The translations under genes and the position numbers were made by a program. The notes below the pieces were generated by a model. The model was not told the DNA's origin. It ran no database searches and was given only the letters and a program-made list of their open reading frames with translations. This document shows positions 6,930 through 15,067 of a DNA stretch of 64,000 nt, in pieces (within the stretch, counting starts at the first letter, position 1; each line of letters opens with the position of its first letter). The stretch covers positions 1 to 64,000 of the forward strand of contig CAKTFI010000002.1 in assembly GCA_934555865.1 (NCBI GenBank), read 5' to 3'. Source of the stretch: an uncultured Christensenellaceae bacterium. GTDB lineage: Bacteria; Bacillota; Clostridia; Christensenellales; Christensenellaceae.

Positions 6930-7904
6930 TTAGCCGTTCAGGCGGCGGTATCCCGTCTTGCGGTCGACGAGGTTTCGGTATTCGCCGTCGCCGTAATACG
7001 CGCGCAGGTTCTGTAGGCAGATCTCGAACGCGATGCGCCGGGAAATGGGGGAATCCAACCCGCCCGAGATGTGCGGCGTGATGTAGGCGTTGTCCAGCGT
7101 CCAAAGCGGATGCTCCACCGGGAGCGGCTCCGGGTCGGTGACATCCAGCGCCGCGGCCAGCAGGTGGTTTTCGCGGAGCGCGTCATAGAGCGCGTCGGTA
7201 TCTACCGCGCTGCCGCGCCCGACATTCAAAAGCACTGCGCCTTCCTTCATGCAAAACAGGCGCTCGCGTCCCAACAGGTGCGCAGTCTCCTGCGTGCCCG
7301 GGACGGACAAGGCGACGACATCCGCCGTGGGGAGCAATGCGTCGAGGTCGGCGTTGGTGTGCATTTCGTCAAATTCCGCCCCACCTGGCGCAGCAGAGCG
7401 GCGCACACCCACGGTCACGGCGCCCATCGCCTTGGCGCGCTTGGCGAACTCGCTGCCGATGTTGCCTGCGCCCACGATGAGCACCCGTGCGCCATAGATC
7501 GAATGCCGCGGCAGGGACTGCTTTTGCCACAGGCCCTGCCTCTGCTGCGCGCGGTAGAGCGCGAAGTGGTTGTAGATGTTTAAGAGCATGCCAATCATCC
7601 ACTCGCTGATGATGATGCCGTACGCGCCGGTCGCGTTGGTGAGCACCGTGTGCTCGGACAGGACGCCGGGTTCGCACACATCGGCGCTGCCCGCGCGGCT
7701 CAGGGCCAACAGGCCCAGGTGGTCGTTTTCGCGCAGGAATTTGAGCGGCGGCGCGCCCAGGATGATGTCCGCGCGGAGGACATCCTCCCGCGAGACCTGC
7801 TTTTGCGGGACAAAGAAGAATTCCGCCCCCGGCGCGGCGGCGCGAAGCGCGTCCATCTCCTCCGGCGTGGTGGGGAAGGTGATGAGGATCTGCGGATTCT
7901 GCAT
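6930..7904 (-). CDS. D-2-hydroxyacid dehydrogenase (NAD-dependent)
   Basis: Reduces 2-oxoacids to D-2-hydroxyacids or the reverse; substrate unknown. The 324 residues show the NAD-binding motif VGAGNIGSEFAKRAKAMG in the middle and the catalytic set of the family: Arg in NVGRGSAVDTDAL, Glu in DPEPLP and His in TPHISGG. The start is ATG 7904, preceded by AAAGGAGC; the longer frame to 7946 has no such site. It is a short form without an ACT domain, unlike the SerA at 33550. Confidence 0.88.
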   Translation of the reverse strand: MQNPQILITFPTTPEEMDALRAAAPGAEFFFVPQKQVSREDVLRADIILGAPPLKFLRENDHLGLLALSRAGSADVCEPGVLSEHTVLTNATGAYGIIISEWMIGMLLNIYNHFALYRAQQRQGLWQKQSLPRHSIYGARVLIVGAGNIGSEFAKRAKAMGAVTVGVRRSAAPGGAEFDEMHTNADLDALLPTADVVALSVPGTQETAHLLGRERLFCMKEGAVLLNVGRGSAVDTDALYDALRENHLLAAALDVTDPEPLPVEHPLWTLDNAYITPHISGGLDSPISRRIAFEICLQNLRAYYGDGEYRNLVDRKTGYRRLNG

Positions 7905-7933
7905 AGGGAAAGCTCCTTTCGGGAAAAATTGCA

Positions 7934-7966
7934 TAAAAAAAGGCAAGCCGTGGCTTGCCCTTTTTT
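7934..7966 (-). terminator. Terminator after darA
   Basis: An inverted repeat GGCAAGCC / GGCTTGCC (7942-7949 with 7952-7959) has A and T runs on the two sides. It lies between the minus-strand DarA gene and the downstream dehydrogenase. Confidence 0.8.
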
Positions 7967-7973
7967 ACAGAGA

Positions 7974-8303
7974 TCAATACTTGTGGAACTGCGCGACATC
8001 CATGACGAACACCGTCGCGCCGCCGACCGTCACTTCGACGGGATAGGGCGTGTACATGCCCATGGCGCCCATGGCCGGCGAGGGGAAGACTTCGATCTGC
8101 TTGCGGCTGATGCAGACTTTTTTGACAACCGCGAGCGCTGCGTCCAATTTTTCGTCATCGACGCCAAGCAATAGCGTCGTATTGCCCGAACGCAGGAAAC
8201 CGCCGGTCGAAGCCAGCTTGGTCACGCTGAAACGCTCATTCATCAACGAGGAGATGAGGTTGGACGCATCTTCATCCTGAACAATGGCAACGATGAGTTT
8301 CAT
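7974..8303 (-). CDS. darA: PII-like cyclic-di-AMP receptor DarA/PstA
   Basis: The 109 residues match the trimeric PII-like c-di-AMP receptor family (DUF970). MKLIVAIVQDEDA is the first strand. TSTGGFLRSGNTT-type sequence (here ASTGGFLRSGNTT, residues 35-47) is the ligand-binding loop, and the C-terminal half carries the PYPVEVTVGGATVFV strands. It binds c-di-AMP in the cytoplasm; its downstream partner is unknown. ATG 8303 is chosen from the GGAGG six to nine bases upstream. Confidence 0.92.
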   Translation of the reverse strand: MKLIVAIVQDEDASNLISSLMNERFSVTKLASTGGFLRSGNTTLLLGVDDEKLDAALAVVKKVCISRKQIEVFPSPAMGAMGMYTPYPVEVTVGGATVFVMDVAQFHKY

Positions 8304-8411
8304 AAGAATATCCTCCATACATGGCAAAGCCATCTTTTTCCTTATTATAGCGTTCCCGCGGGGAGCTCGTCAATAGGCTTTTGTGCTTCCCGGGGAATTG
8401 TTCGCCGAATA

Positions 8412-8440
8412 TTCAAATTTTCGGCAAAACATGCTATGAT
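8412..8440 (+). promoter_or_regulatory. Promoter of dut
   Basis: TTCAAA (8412-8417), 17-base spacer, TATGAT (8435-8440). The gene starts 30 bases downstream. Confidence 0.55.
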
Positions 8441-8470
8441 AGGAGAAATACATGACTTTCGAGGTAACTT

Positions 8471-8962
8471 ATGCAGAGAATAGCAAGATTTGAGCGGGTG
8501 AGCGAGGCACAGTTTGCGCAGGACGCCGCCGCCTTTGCCCCGGGCGCAAGCTATGCGGCCGTGAAGATCCCCCGCCGGGCGACGGCCGGGTCCGCCGGAT
8601 ATGACTTCTGCGCGCCGGTGGACTTCACACTCGCCCCGGGCGAGGAGATTACTGTGCCCACCGGCATCCGCGCGTGGATGCAGCCGGGCTGGGTGCTCGT
8701 CTGCTGCCCGCGCAGCGGGCTCGGATTCAAATTCCGCCTCCAGCTCAACAACACCGTGGGCGTCATCGACAGCGATTACTACGCCGCCAAGAACGAGGGG
8801 CATATCCTGCTGCGCATCACGAACGATTCCCGGCAGGGCAAGACGCTCTCCGTCGCGGCGGGCGAGGCCTTTTGCCAGGGCATCTTCCTCCCGTTCGGCG
8901 TGACGGAGGACGACGACGCGACCGCGGCGCGCGAGGGCGGATTTGGCAGCACCGGCAAATAA
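8471..8962 (+). CDS. dut: Deoxyuridine 5'-triphosphate nucleotidohydrolase (dUTPase)
   Basis: Hydrolyses dUTP to dUMP and pyrophosphate, keeping uracil out of DNA and feeding thymidylate synthesis. All five motifs of the trimeric family are visible in 163 residues: AGSAGYDF (I), PRSGLGFK (II), NTVGVIDSDYY with the catalytic Asp (III), GEAFCQGIF (IV) and the C-terminal REGGFGSTGK that closes over the active site (V). A monocistronic gene with its own promoter. Confidence 0.93.
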   Translation: MQRIARFERVSEAQFAQDAAAFAPGASYAAVKIPRRATAGSAGYDFCAPVDFTLAPGEEITVPTGIRAWMQPGWVLVCCPRSGLGFKFRLQLNNTVGVIDSDYYAAKNEGHILLRITNDSRQGKTLSVAAGEAFCQGIFLPFGVTEDDDATAAREGGFGSTGK

Positions 8963-8967
8963 TTTTG

Positions 8968-8996
8968 TTGTCAGGCATCGAAAAATGTAGTATACT
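8968..8996 (+). promoter_or_regulatory. Promoter of the phosphoglycerol transferase operon
   Basis: TTGTCA (8968-8973), 17 bases, TATACT (8991-8996). It precedes the two-gene membrane/sulfatase unit. Confidence 0.75.
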
Positions 8997-9034
8997 AACC
9001 GGGTAGGGTCGGAAAAGAATCGAGGAAGTAAGAT

Positions 9035-9346
9035 ATGCTTACATGGATTTCGGTGTTTTTTCCGGCCCTTTTTGCGTCCTTTTTGGTGGAACGCATTTCC
9101 AAAAAGCGCCTGTGCGCGCATGATTTCTTCTGCCTGTGGGCGACAAATACCCTGGGTATCAACTTTTTCTGCTGCTTTCTAGAGCGCTATGTCTTTCGCT
9201 CGGGCATGAACCCGGTGGAGAACATGACCCCGCAGTCGGCCTTTGCCTACCTCGCCGTGGCGATCCCCGCAGCCATGGCCTTCGCCTGCGTGGAGGCGCT
9301 GCTGAAAAAAGGCGCCCGCCTCTCCGTCGAGGAGGCGCAGAAGTGA
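9035..9346 (+). CDS. Small integral membrane protein coupled to the phosphoglycerol transferase
   Basis: The 103-residue protein has three hydrophobic stretches (about residues 3-18, 34-52 and 68-87). A good ribosome binding site (GAGGAAG) precedes ATG 9035. Its stop overlaps the start of the following sulfatase-family gene (GTGA at 9343-9346), so the two are very likely translationally coupled. No family recognised. It may supply membrane helices that in one-piece relatives belong to the N-terminus of the enzyme. Confidence 0.65.
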   Translation: MLTWISVFFPALFASFLVERISKKRLCAHDFFCLWATNTLGINFFCCFLERYVFRSGMNPVENMTPQSAFAYLAVAIPAAMAFACVEALLKKGARLSVEEAQK

Positions 9347-10887
9347 AGCGCCGCGGCCGGTTCGCCGCCGTCTTTCGGCGCTTCTTTTTCGGGCTGCTGC
9401 TCTTTATCGGGGCGCTGTCCTTTTTTGCGGCCAAGTGGTATATCGAGGTATATGGGCAGACGGGCTTTGATTCCGTGCTGTTTTCGCTGTTCAGCGGTGT
9501 GGGCGATGTGCAGTCCGGCCTTATCACCGCGTTTTTGGAGGAAGCTCTATTTCCGGCGGCCGTCGCGACAGTGCTCGTGGGCGGTGTGTTCTGGTTCGCG
9601 TCCGACCGGCGCATCGTCCTGCGGCTGGGCAAGACGCTGCGCATCCCGCTCTTTCCGCTGCACCGCGCGGTGAGCGGGCTTTTGAGCGTGGCGTTTTGCG
9701 GCGGGTGCGTCTGGAACGCGGCCAAGCGGGTGGAGCTCCCCGCCTATGTGGAGAGCCGGCGGCAGCAGACCTCGCTGTACGTGGCGGAATATGTCGACCC
9801 GGCGGAGGTGAACATCACCTTCCCCGAGCAAAAGCGCAACCTCATCTACCTCTTCCTGGAATCCATGGAGACGACCTTCCTCGCGCGCGAGGAGGGCGGT
9901 GCGCTTTCGCACAATGCCATCCCCGAATTATACGAGCTGGCGGCGGAGAATGTCAATTTTTCCCAATCGGAGGGGGTGGGCGGCAGCCTCAGTATCACAG
10001 GCACGACCTGGACGATCGCGGCCATGACGGCGCAGACCGCAGGGCTACCCCTGCGCATCCCGGTGGGGGTGGACGCCAACGCCTATGGCGAGGGCACGAC
10101 CATCCTGCCCTATGCCGTGAGCCTGAACGACATCTTGCACGAGGCGGGATACCGGCAGGCGCTCATGGTCGGGTCCCGCGCGGAATACGGCGGCCGGGCG
10201 CGCTATTTCACGCACCACGGGGTGGATAGGATTTATGATGTCGATACGGCCAAGGCCGAGGGGTACATCCCGGAGGACTACTGGGTCTGGTGGGGGATGG
10301 AGGACGAATACCTCTACGCCTATGCCAAGGACAAGATTGCGGACATGGCGGCGGATGGGCAGCCCTTCGCGTTTACGATGCTCACGGTGGACACGCACCA
10401 TGTGGGCGGGTACCATTGCGACCTGTGCGGCGACGAATACGCCGAGGATTACGAGAATGTCTATGCCTGCGCCAGCCGGCAGCTGGCCGCGTTTCTCGGA
10501 TGGATCCAGGCGCAGGATTTCTATGAAAACACCACCGTCGTCATCACGGGCGACCACCCGAGCATGGACTGGGAGTATATGCGGCGCAATATCTTTTCGG
10601 AGGGCGACTACCTGCGGCATGTGTACAACTGCTTTGTCAACGCCGCGGTGCAGCCGGCGGACGGCGCGGAAAAATCGCGCGACTTTTTGTCCTTCGACAT
10701 GTTCCCGACGGTGCTGGCCTCGATCGGGTGCGAGATCGAGGGCGACCGGTTGGGGCTGGGCGTGAACCTGTTTTCGGGCGTGCCGACGCTGTATGAAACA
10801 TACGGCTACGACTACCTGGACGCGGAGCTTTCCAAGAGCTCGACGGACTATGACCGGCGCTTCCTGTGGGGGTTGGACGGGGAATAA
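9343..10887 (+). CDS. LtaS/OpgB-like phosphoglycerol transferase (sulfatase superfamily)
   Basis: A membrane-anchored enzyme of 514 residues, likely moving glycerol-phosphate onto an envelope polymer or glycan. Three hydrophobic segments (about 12-31, 65-85, 104-123) precede the extracellular alkaline-phosphatase-fold domain from about 165. Visible active-site pieces are the metal-binding LFLESMET, the GTTWT motif carrying the nucleophilic Thr, DTHHVGG and TGDHPSM. The GTTWT context resembles E. coli OpgB more than LtaS. GTG 9343 is the start because it overlaps the preceding gene. The frame to 9136 is a shadow of that gene. Confidence 0.85.
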   Translation: MKRRGRFAAVFRRFFFGLLLFIGALSFFAAKWYIEVYGQTGFDSVLFSLFSGVGDVQSGLITAFLEEALFPAAVATVLVGGVFWFASDRRIVLRLGKTLRIPLFPLHRAVSGLLSVAFCGGCVWNAAKRVELPAYVESRRQQTSLYVAEYVDPAEVNITFPEQKRNLIYLFLESMETTFLAREEGGALSHNAIPELYELAAENVNFSQSEGVGGSLSITGTTWTIAAMTAQTAGLPLRIPVGVDANAYGEGTTILPYAVSLNDILHEAGYRQALMVGSRAEYGGRARYFTHHGVDRIYDVDTAKAEGYIPEDYWVWWGMEDEYLYAYAKDKIADMAADGQPFAFTMLTVDTHHVGGYHCDLCGDEYAEDYENVYACASRQLAAFLGWIQAQDFYENTTVVITGDHPSMDWEYMRRNIFSEGDYLRHVYNCFVNAAVQPADGAEKSRDFLSFDMFPTVLASIGCEIEGDRLGLGVNLFSGVPTLYETYGYDYLDAELSKSSTDYDRRFLWGLDGE

Positions 10888-10927
10888 CGCCGTTGCCTTT
10901 TGTGCGCGGGCATGCTATAGTAAAAGA

Positions 10928-11094
10928 ACATCGCGGAACAGATGGAATGCGGCCGATCTCCGCAGCAGCGTCCTTGCTACCGTAAAGTCGGGTCTTTCTC
11001 TCCGCGAGAGATCAAACATGCTTCAGGGGCAGCATGGGTGGCGAATGTGTATTTGCTGCGCCCTTTTGCCGATTCGGCAGGAGGGCTTTTGTTT
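10928..11094 (+). promoter_or_regulatory. Riboswitch-like leader, probable cobalamin class
   Basis: The leader starts after a -10 box TATAGT (10917-10922). It contains GGAATGCGG (10944-10952), CCGCAGCAGC (10960-10969) and GCTACCGTAA (10976-10985), which in order resemble the core of cobalamin riboswitches. A closing helix pairs TCGCGGA (10931-10937) with TCCGCGA (11001-11007). Downstream, GGGGCAGC (11026-11033) can pair with GCTGCGCCC (11055-11063), which would disrupt the terminator at 11060. This is an antiterminator/terminator switch. The 5' peripheral part is shorter than usual, so the ligand is inference. Confidence 0.5.
11060..11094 (+). terminator. Leader terminator (attenuator) before the DUF4430 gene
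   Basis: A 12-bp stem GCCCTTTTGCCG / CGGCAGGAGGGC (11060-11071 with 11075-11086, two G-T pairs) is followed by TTTTGTTT. It lies 30 bases before the ATG and so can only act as a conditional stop for that gene. Confidence 0.75.
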
Positions 11095-11123
11095 GCGCGC
11101 CCGCTGGAGGAACAGGAGTTTTT

Positions 11124-11603
11124 ATGAAGAAGAGTTGGAAGCGCGTGCTTTTGGTGGCGTTGGCGGTGTGCACGGTTTTGTCCGGCCTGGTTTCCTGCAA
11201 AAAGCAGGAGGCAAAGGGCGAGCACAAGGCGACGGTCAGCATCGATTGCAGCAAGATCTGGGCGCATGAGGCGGACCTCAATGCGGACAAGGCCGACTAT
11301 GTCCCGAAGGACGGCGTCGTGCTCGCGGAAACCGAGGTCTTTTTTGACGGCGAGGTCACGGCCTATGACCTCTTGCAGGCCGTGTGCCAGGAGCGCAAGA
11401 TCCAGATGGACGCGGAGGATTCCGCCTATGGCAAGTATGTGAAGGGCATTGCGCAGATCTATTCCGGCGACTGCGGCGACATGTCTGGGTGGATGTACAA
11501 GGTCAACGGCGAATTCGCGGAGGTCGGCTGCGACGCCTATTCCGTGCAGGAAGGCGACGAGATCTGCTGGGTGTTCATCTGCGACTATCTGACGGATTGC
11601 TAA
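11124..11603 (+). CDS. DUF4430 lipoprotein, possible cobalamin-related binding protein
   Basis: The 159-residue protein has a lipoprotein signal (KRVLLVALAVCTVLSGLVSC, Cys25 as the lipidation site) and a C-terminal DUF4430 domain: TAYDLLQAVCQERKIQM, then MSGWMYKVNGEF and QEGDEICWVF. DUF4430 resembles the C-terminal domain of transcobalamin/intrinsic factor and is often found near cobalamin uptake genes. The riboswitch-like leader agrees with that, but no transporter gene follows here. The ATG has GGAGGAACAGGAG upstream; the frame to 11034 is not needed. Confidence 0.78.
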   Translation: MKKSWKRVLLVALAVCTVLSGLVSCKKQEAKGEHKATVSIDCSKIWAHEADLNADKADYVPKDGVVLAETEVFFDGEVTAYDLLQAVCQERKIQMDAEDSAYGKYVKGIAQIYSGDCGDMSGWMYKVNGEFAEVGCDAYSVQEGDEICWVFICDYLTDC

Positions 11604-11612
11604 AAAAGGACA

Positions 11613-11645
11613 TAAAAAAGCGGCGCAACCCTGCGCCGCTTTTTT
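11613..11645. terminator. Bidirectional terminator
   Basis: AGCGGCGCA (11619-11627) pairs with TGCGCCGCT (11632-11640) between A and T runs. It is shared by the DUF4430 gene and the convergent ychF. Confidence 0.9.
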
Positions 11646-11656
11646 CGTGCCGTGGT

Positions 11657-12757
11657 TTATACATTGAACCGGAACACGACGACATCGCCGTCCTGGATCA
11701 CATATTCCTTGCCCTCGAGGCGGATGAGCCCCTTTTCCTTCGCGAGGTTCATGTCCCCGCCGAGCTCCTTTAAGGTGTCGAACGCGATGACCTCCGCGCG
11801 GATGAAGCCGCGCTCAAAGTCGGAATGGATCTTGCCCGCGGCCTGCGGGGCCTTGGTGCCGCGCGTGATCGTCCAGGCGCGAACCTCCTTCGGGCCGGCG
11901 GTCAGGTAGCTGATGAGCCCGAGCAGCTCATACGACTTGCGGATCAGCCGGTCGATGCCGGATTCGCCCATGCCGAGTTCCTCGATGAACATCGCCTTTT
12001 CATCGGCGTCCAGCGCGGAAAGCTCCTCCTCCACCTTGACGCTCACCTTTAACACCTCCGCGTGCTCGCGCGCGGCCATGTCGCGCAGCGCCACAAACAG
12101 GGGGAGGTCCTCCTCCGGCGTGGACAGGTCGTCCTCCGAGATGTTGGCGACATACAGGATCGGCTTGTCCGTGAGCAAAAACAGGCTGCGCACGATGGGG
12201 AGCTGTTCCTCCGTCCATTCGACGCTGCGCGCCGGCCGGCCGGATTCGAGCGCGGTATACAGCTGCTGGAGCGTCTCATATTCCAATTTGTATTCCTTGT
12301 TGCCGGATTTGGCGAGCTTTTCCGCGCGGGTGAGGCGCTTCTGCACCGTCTCCATGTCCGCGAACAGGAGCTCGAAATTGATGGTCTCCGCATCGCGGAC
12401 GGGGTCGATGCTGCCGTCCACATGCACGATGTTTTCGTCCTCGAAGCAGCGCACGACCTGCAAAATCGCGTCCACCTCGCGGATGTGCGAGAGGAATTTG
12501 TTGCCCAGGCCTTCGCCCTTGCTCGCGCCGCGCACGAGGCCGGCGATGTCCACCAATTCGATGGTGGCGGGGGTGAACTTTTCGGGGTGATAGATGTCGG
12601 CCAGGTAGTCCAGCCGCGCATCCGGGACGCTCACCATGCCCACATTGGGCTCGATGGTGCAGAAGGGGTAATTCTCACTCGCAGCGCCTGCGCGCGTGAT
12701 CGCGTTGAAAAGCGAGCTCTTTCCGACATTGGGCAGGCCGACGACGCCAAGTTTCAT
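11657..12757 (-). CDS. ychF: Redox-regulated ATPase / OBG-family protein YchF
   Basis: A ribosome-associated P-loop ATPase of the Obg group. The 366 residues match the family length. The N-terminus reads LGVVGLPNVGKSSLFNAIT (P-loop), followed by NYPFCTIEPN (switch I), DIAGLV (G3) and a coiled-coil insert near 130-180. The C-terminal TGS domain ends in EGKEYVIQDGDVVVFRFNV. YchF carries an altered G4 motif that favours ATP. The gene is monocistronic. Confidence 0.95.
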   Translation of the reverse strand: MKLGVVGLPNVGKSSLFNAITRAGAASENYPFCTIEPNVGMVSVPDARLDYLADIYHPEKFTPATIELVDIAGLVRGASKGEGLGNKFLSHIREVDAILQVVRCFEDENIVHVDGSIDPVRDAETINFELLFADMETVQKRLTRAEKLAKSGNKEYKLEYETLQQLYTALESGRPARSVEWTEEQLPIVRSLFLLTDKPILYVANISEDDLSTPEEDLPLFVALRDMAAREHAEVLKVSVKVEEELSALDADEKAMFIEELGMGESGIDRLIRKSYELLGLISYLTAGPKEVRAWTITRGTKAPQAAGKIHSDFERGFIRAEVIAFDTLKELGGDMNLAKEKGLIRLEGKEYVIQDGDVVVFRFNV

Positions 12758-13044
12758 AGCGGTTCTCCTTTATAAACGGTTTTTCGGGCGATGATCCGCA
12801 TGCGGCGGCGCGCCCGGGAATAGACTTTGGTGGGGCAAAACGCCCTGCGCCGCCCGGCCAAACGACACATGGCCGAGGGGCAACTTCGATTGTAGCACAC
12901 GGGCGGGCTTTTCTCAAGCCGAAACTGTCCGGGAATTGCGGGGCGGCGGAGCTGCGAGAGGGCCGGCCGGTGTGCAGCCCTTTCCATGCTGCTGCGGGAA
13001 GGGGAGAGGGCGCCCTGCGAGTTGTGAATTTATCCCGCGGGAAA
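12758..13044. other. Divergent spacer between ychF and uppP
   Basis: About 290 GC-rich bases without a supported gene. The uppP promoter lies at its right end. I did not find a convincing ychF promoter or a conserved leader structure. Confidence 0.4.
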
Positions 13045-13072
13045 TTGCTATTTGCCGCGGGTGTGCTATAAT
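13045..13072 (+). promoter_or_regulatory. Promoter of uppP
   Basis: TTGCTA (13045-13050), 16-base spacer, TATAAT (13067-13072). Confidence 0.65.
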
Positions 13073-13125
13073 AACAAAGGCGGCCGGCATGGGCCGCGAA
13101 AAATAGGAAACGAGAGACCGAAATT

Positions 13126-13920
13126 ATGACGATTGTAGAAGCGATTTTGTTGGGACTTATTCAGGGCTTGACGGAATTTCTGCCCGTGTCCAGCAGCGGA
13201 CACCTGGTGCTGTTCCAGAACATCTTCGGCACGCCGGGCGACATGCTCTTTTTTGACACCATGCTGCATGTCGGGACGCTCGTGGCCGTGTTCATCGTGC
13301 TTTGGCGCGACATTTGGGACATTTTGAAGCACCTGTTTGCGCGCTTCACCTGGGTGCTTGTCGTGGCGACCCTCCCCGCGGTGGCGGCGGGCTTGTTCCT
13401 CGGCGACTTTTTTGAGGGCGCGTTTCAGGGGCAATACCTTGCGGCGGGCTTTTTGTTCACGAGCGTGCTGTTGGTGCTGAGTGAGCAAATCGCGGCCAAG
13501 CGGCAGCCGCGCTATTTTGAAAAGGATCAGATCCGCTTTTCCACGGCGTTTGGCGTGGGCTGCATGCAGGCCGTGGCCATCCTGCCCGGCGTGTCGCGTT
13601 CGGGCTCGACGCTCGCGGGGAGCTTGATGGCCGGGCTGGACCGCAGCCTGGCGGCGACCTTCTCCTTTTTGATGTCCATCCCGGTCATCCTGGGGTCCGC
13701 GGTCATGCAGGGCTATGACATCCTGAAAAATGGCGCGGGCGAGATCTATTGGGGCCCCACGCTGCTCGGCATGGCAGCGGCGGCGATCTCCAGCTTCTTT
13801 GCGGCGAAGTTCATGCTCAAGCTGGTGCGCAACAAGAAGCTCTATGGCTTCGCCATCTACACGGCGGTGCTGGGCGTGCTCGTGCTGCTTGATCAGCTGG
13901 TGTTCCACATCGTATTCTAA
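13126..13920 (+). CDS. uppP: Undecaprenyl-diphosphatase UppP (BacA)
   Basis: Dephosphorylates undecaprenyl pyrophosphate at the membrane to recycle the lipid carrier for peptidoglycan and other envelope polymers. It can confer bacitracin tolerance. The 264 residues contain both family signatures: GLIQGLTEFLPVSSSGHL near the N-terminus and PGVSRSGSTLAGSLMAGL in the centre, within about eight membrane segments. Single gene with its own promoter and terminator. Confidence 0.95.
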   Translation: MTIVEAILLGLIQGLTEFLPVSSSGHLVLFQNIFGTPGDMLFFDTMLHVGTLVAVFIVLWRDIWDILKHLFARFTWVLVVATLPAVAAGLFLGDFFEGAFQGQYLAAGFLFTSVLLVLSEQIAAKRQPRYFEKDQIRFSTAFGVGCMQAVAILPGVSRSGSTLAGSLMAGLDRSLAATFSFLMSIPVILGSAVMQGYDILKNGAGEIYWGPTLLGMAAAAISSFFAAKFMLKLVRNKKLYGFAIYTAVLGVLVLLDQLVFHIVF

Positions 13921-13942
13921 GCCCCTTTCGCGAAAGGGCGGC

Positions 13943-13984
13943 AAGGCTCCTCCGGGCGCGGCAGTGCGTTGGGGGAGCCTTTTT
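13943..13984 (+). terminator. Terminator of uppP
   Basis: AAGGCTCC (13943-13950) pairs with GGAGCCTT (13974-13981), followed by TTTT. The loop is long and itself GC-rich. Confidence 0.7.
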
Positions 13985-14173
13985 GCTGCGCTTTCTTTGG
14001 CGGAGCCGCTTCCCTGCGCATGGAGAAATTTCTGCAAAGAGCAGGGAGGCAGGCCGCGCCGGAATTCTTTTGCGCAGGGAGCTATCCTTTCCGCCCAAAA
14101 TCTGCTATAATAGCAAAATCGAATTTTGTCAAACCGGCCGGCGGAAGGCCTTCGCCCGGCCCAAGGAGGTTTC

Positions 14174-15067
14174 ATGAAAAAACTCTGCCTCTTGCTCGGC
14201 GTCGTGGGGATGTCGCTGTCCGCGATCTTCGTGCGCCTGGCGTCCGCGCCGTCGATGGTGCTCGTGTTCTACCGCGTGGCGCTGTCCGCGCTGTTGCTGC
14301 TGCCGCTCGTGCTGCTCCGGCACCGGGCGGAGCTTTCCGGCCTCGCGGGGCGGGACATCCTGCTCTGCCTGGTGAGCGGTGCGTTTTTGGGGCTGCACTT
14401 CACGCTGTATTTTGAATCGCTGCGCTATACCGGCGTCGCCTCGGCGGTCGCGCTGGTGGATACCGAGGTGTTCTTCGTCGCGCTGGCCATGCTGCTGCTG
14501 TTCCGCGAAAGGATCCCGCTCGGCGGCTGGCTGGGCATCGGGGCGACCTTTGCGGGCAGCCTGCTCATCGCCATGGCGGACGCGGGCGGCGGGAGCGACC
14601 TGTTGCGGGGCGACCTGCTGGCGCTCGGCGGGGCGGCGGCCATGGCCGTATACACCATGATCGGCAAGGTCTGCCGCAGGCGCATCTCCACGACGGTCTA
14701 TACGCTGTTCGTCTATGCCGCGGCGGCGGTCACGGTGCTTGGCATGCTCCTTGTGGGCGGAACACCCGTGTTCGGCTATGCGCCGGAAAACCTTTGGGCG
14801 GCGGCCGGGCTGGCCGTCTTCTGCACGCTACTCGGGCACAGTGTGTTCAGCTGGGGGTTGAAGTTTGAAAGTGCCTCCTTCATTGCCACCATCAAGCTAT
14901 TAGAGCCGGTATTTTCCTCGGTGTTCGCGTTTTTCCTGTTCGGGGAGGTTCCTGCCTGGCTGACGGTGCTGGGCGGTGTCGTCGTCATTTTGGGCGTATA
15001 TCTGTATGCGCGCTTTGGAGAATCCCGCTCTGCGCAGCAGGAGGGGACGGTGGAAGCGAATGAATAA
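14174..15067 (+). CDS. EamA-family drug/metabolite transporter (DMT superfamily)
   Basis: The 297-residue membrane protein has ten hydrophobic segments arranged as two five-helix repeats, the EamA layout. The first repeat begins MKKLCLLLGVVGMSLSAIFVRLASAPSMVLVFYR. The second ends with KLLEPVFSSVFAFFLFGEV, a frequent DMT motif. Substrate unknown, probably export of a small metabolite. ATG 14174 follows CCAAGGAGG, and TATAAT at 14106-14111 is a likely -10 box. The 3' end overlaps the following deacylase gene by 8 bases, so the two form one unit. Confidence 0.88.
   Translation: MKKLCLLLGVVGMSLSAIFVRLASAPSMVLVFYRVALSALLLLPLVLLRHRAELSGLAGRDILLCLVSGAFLGLHFTLYFESLRYTGVASAVALVDTEVFFVALAMLLLFRERIPLGGWLGIGATFAGSLLIAMADAGGGSDLLRGDLLALGGAAAMAVYTMIGKVCRRRISTTVYTLFVYAAAAVTVLGMLLVGGTPVFGYAPENLWAAAGLAVFCTLLGHSVFSWGLKFESASFIATIKLLEPVFSSVFAFFLFGEVPAWLTVLGGVVVILGVYLYARFGESRSAQQEGTVEANE

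Noticed and set aside
9136-9342. Extended N-terminus of the phosphoglycerol transferase
   Set aside because: This part overlaps the coding sequence of the small membrane protein and translates to a Gly/Arg/Pro-rich shadow. GTG 9343 with overlap is the better start.
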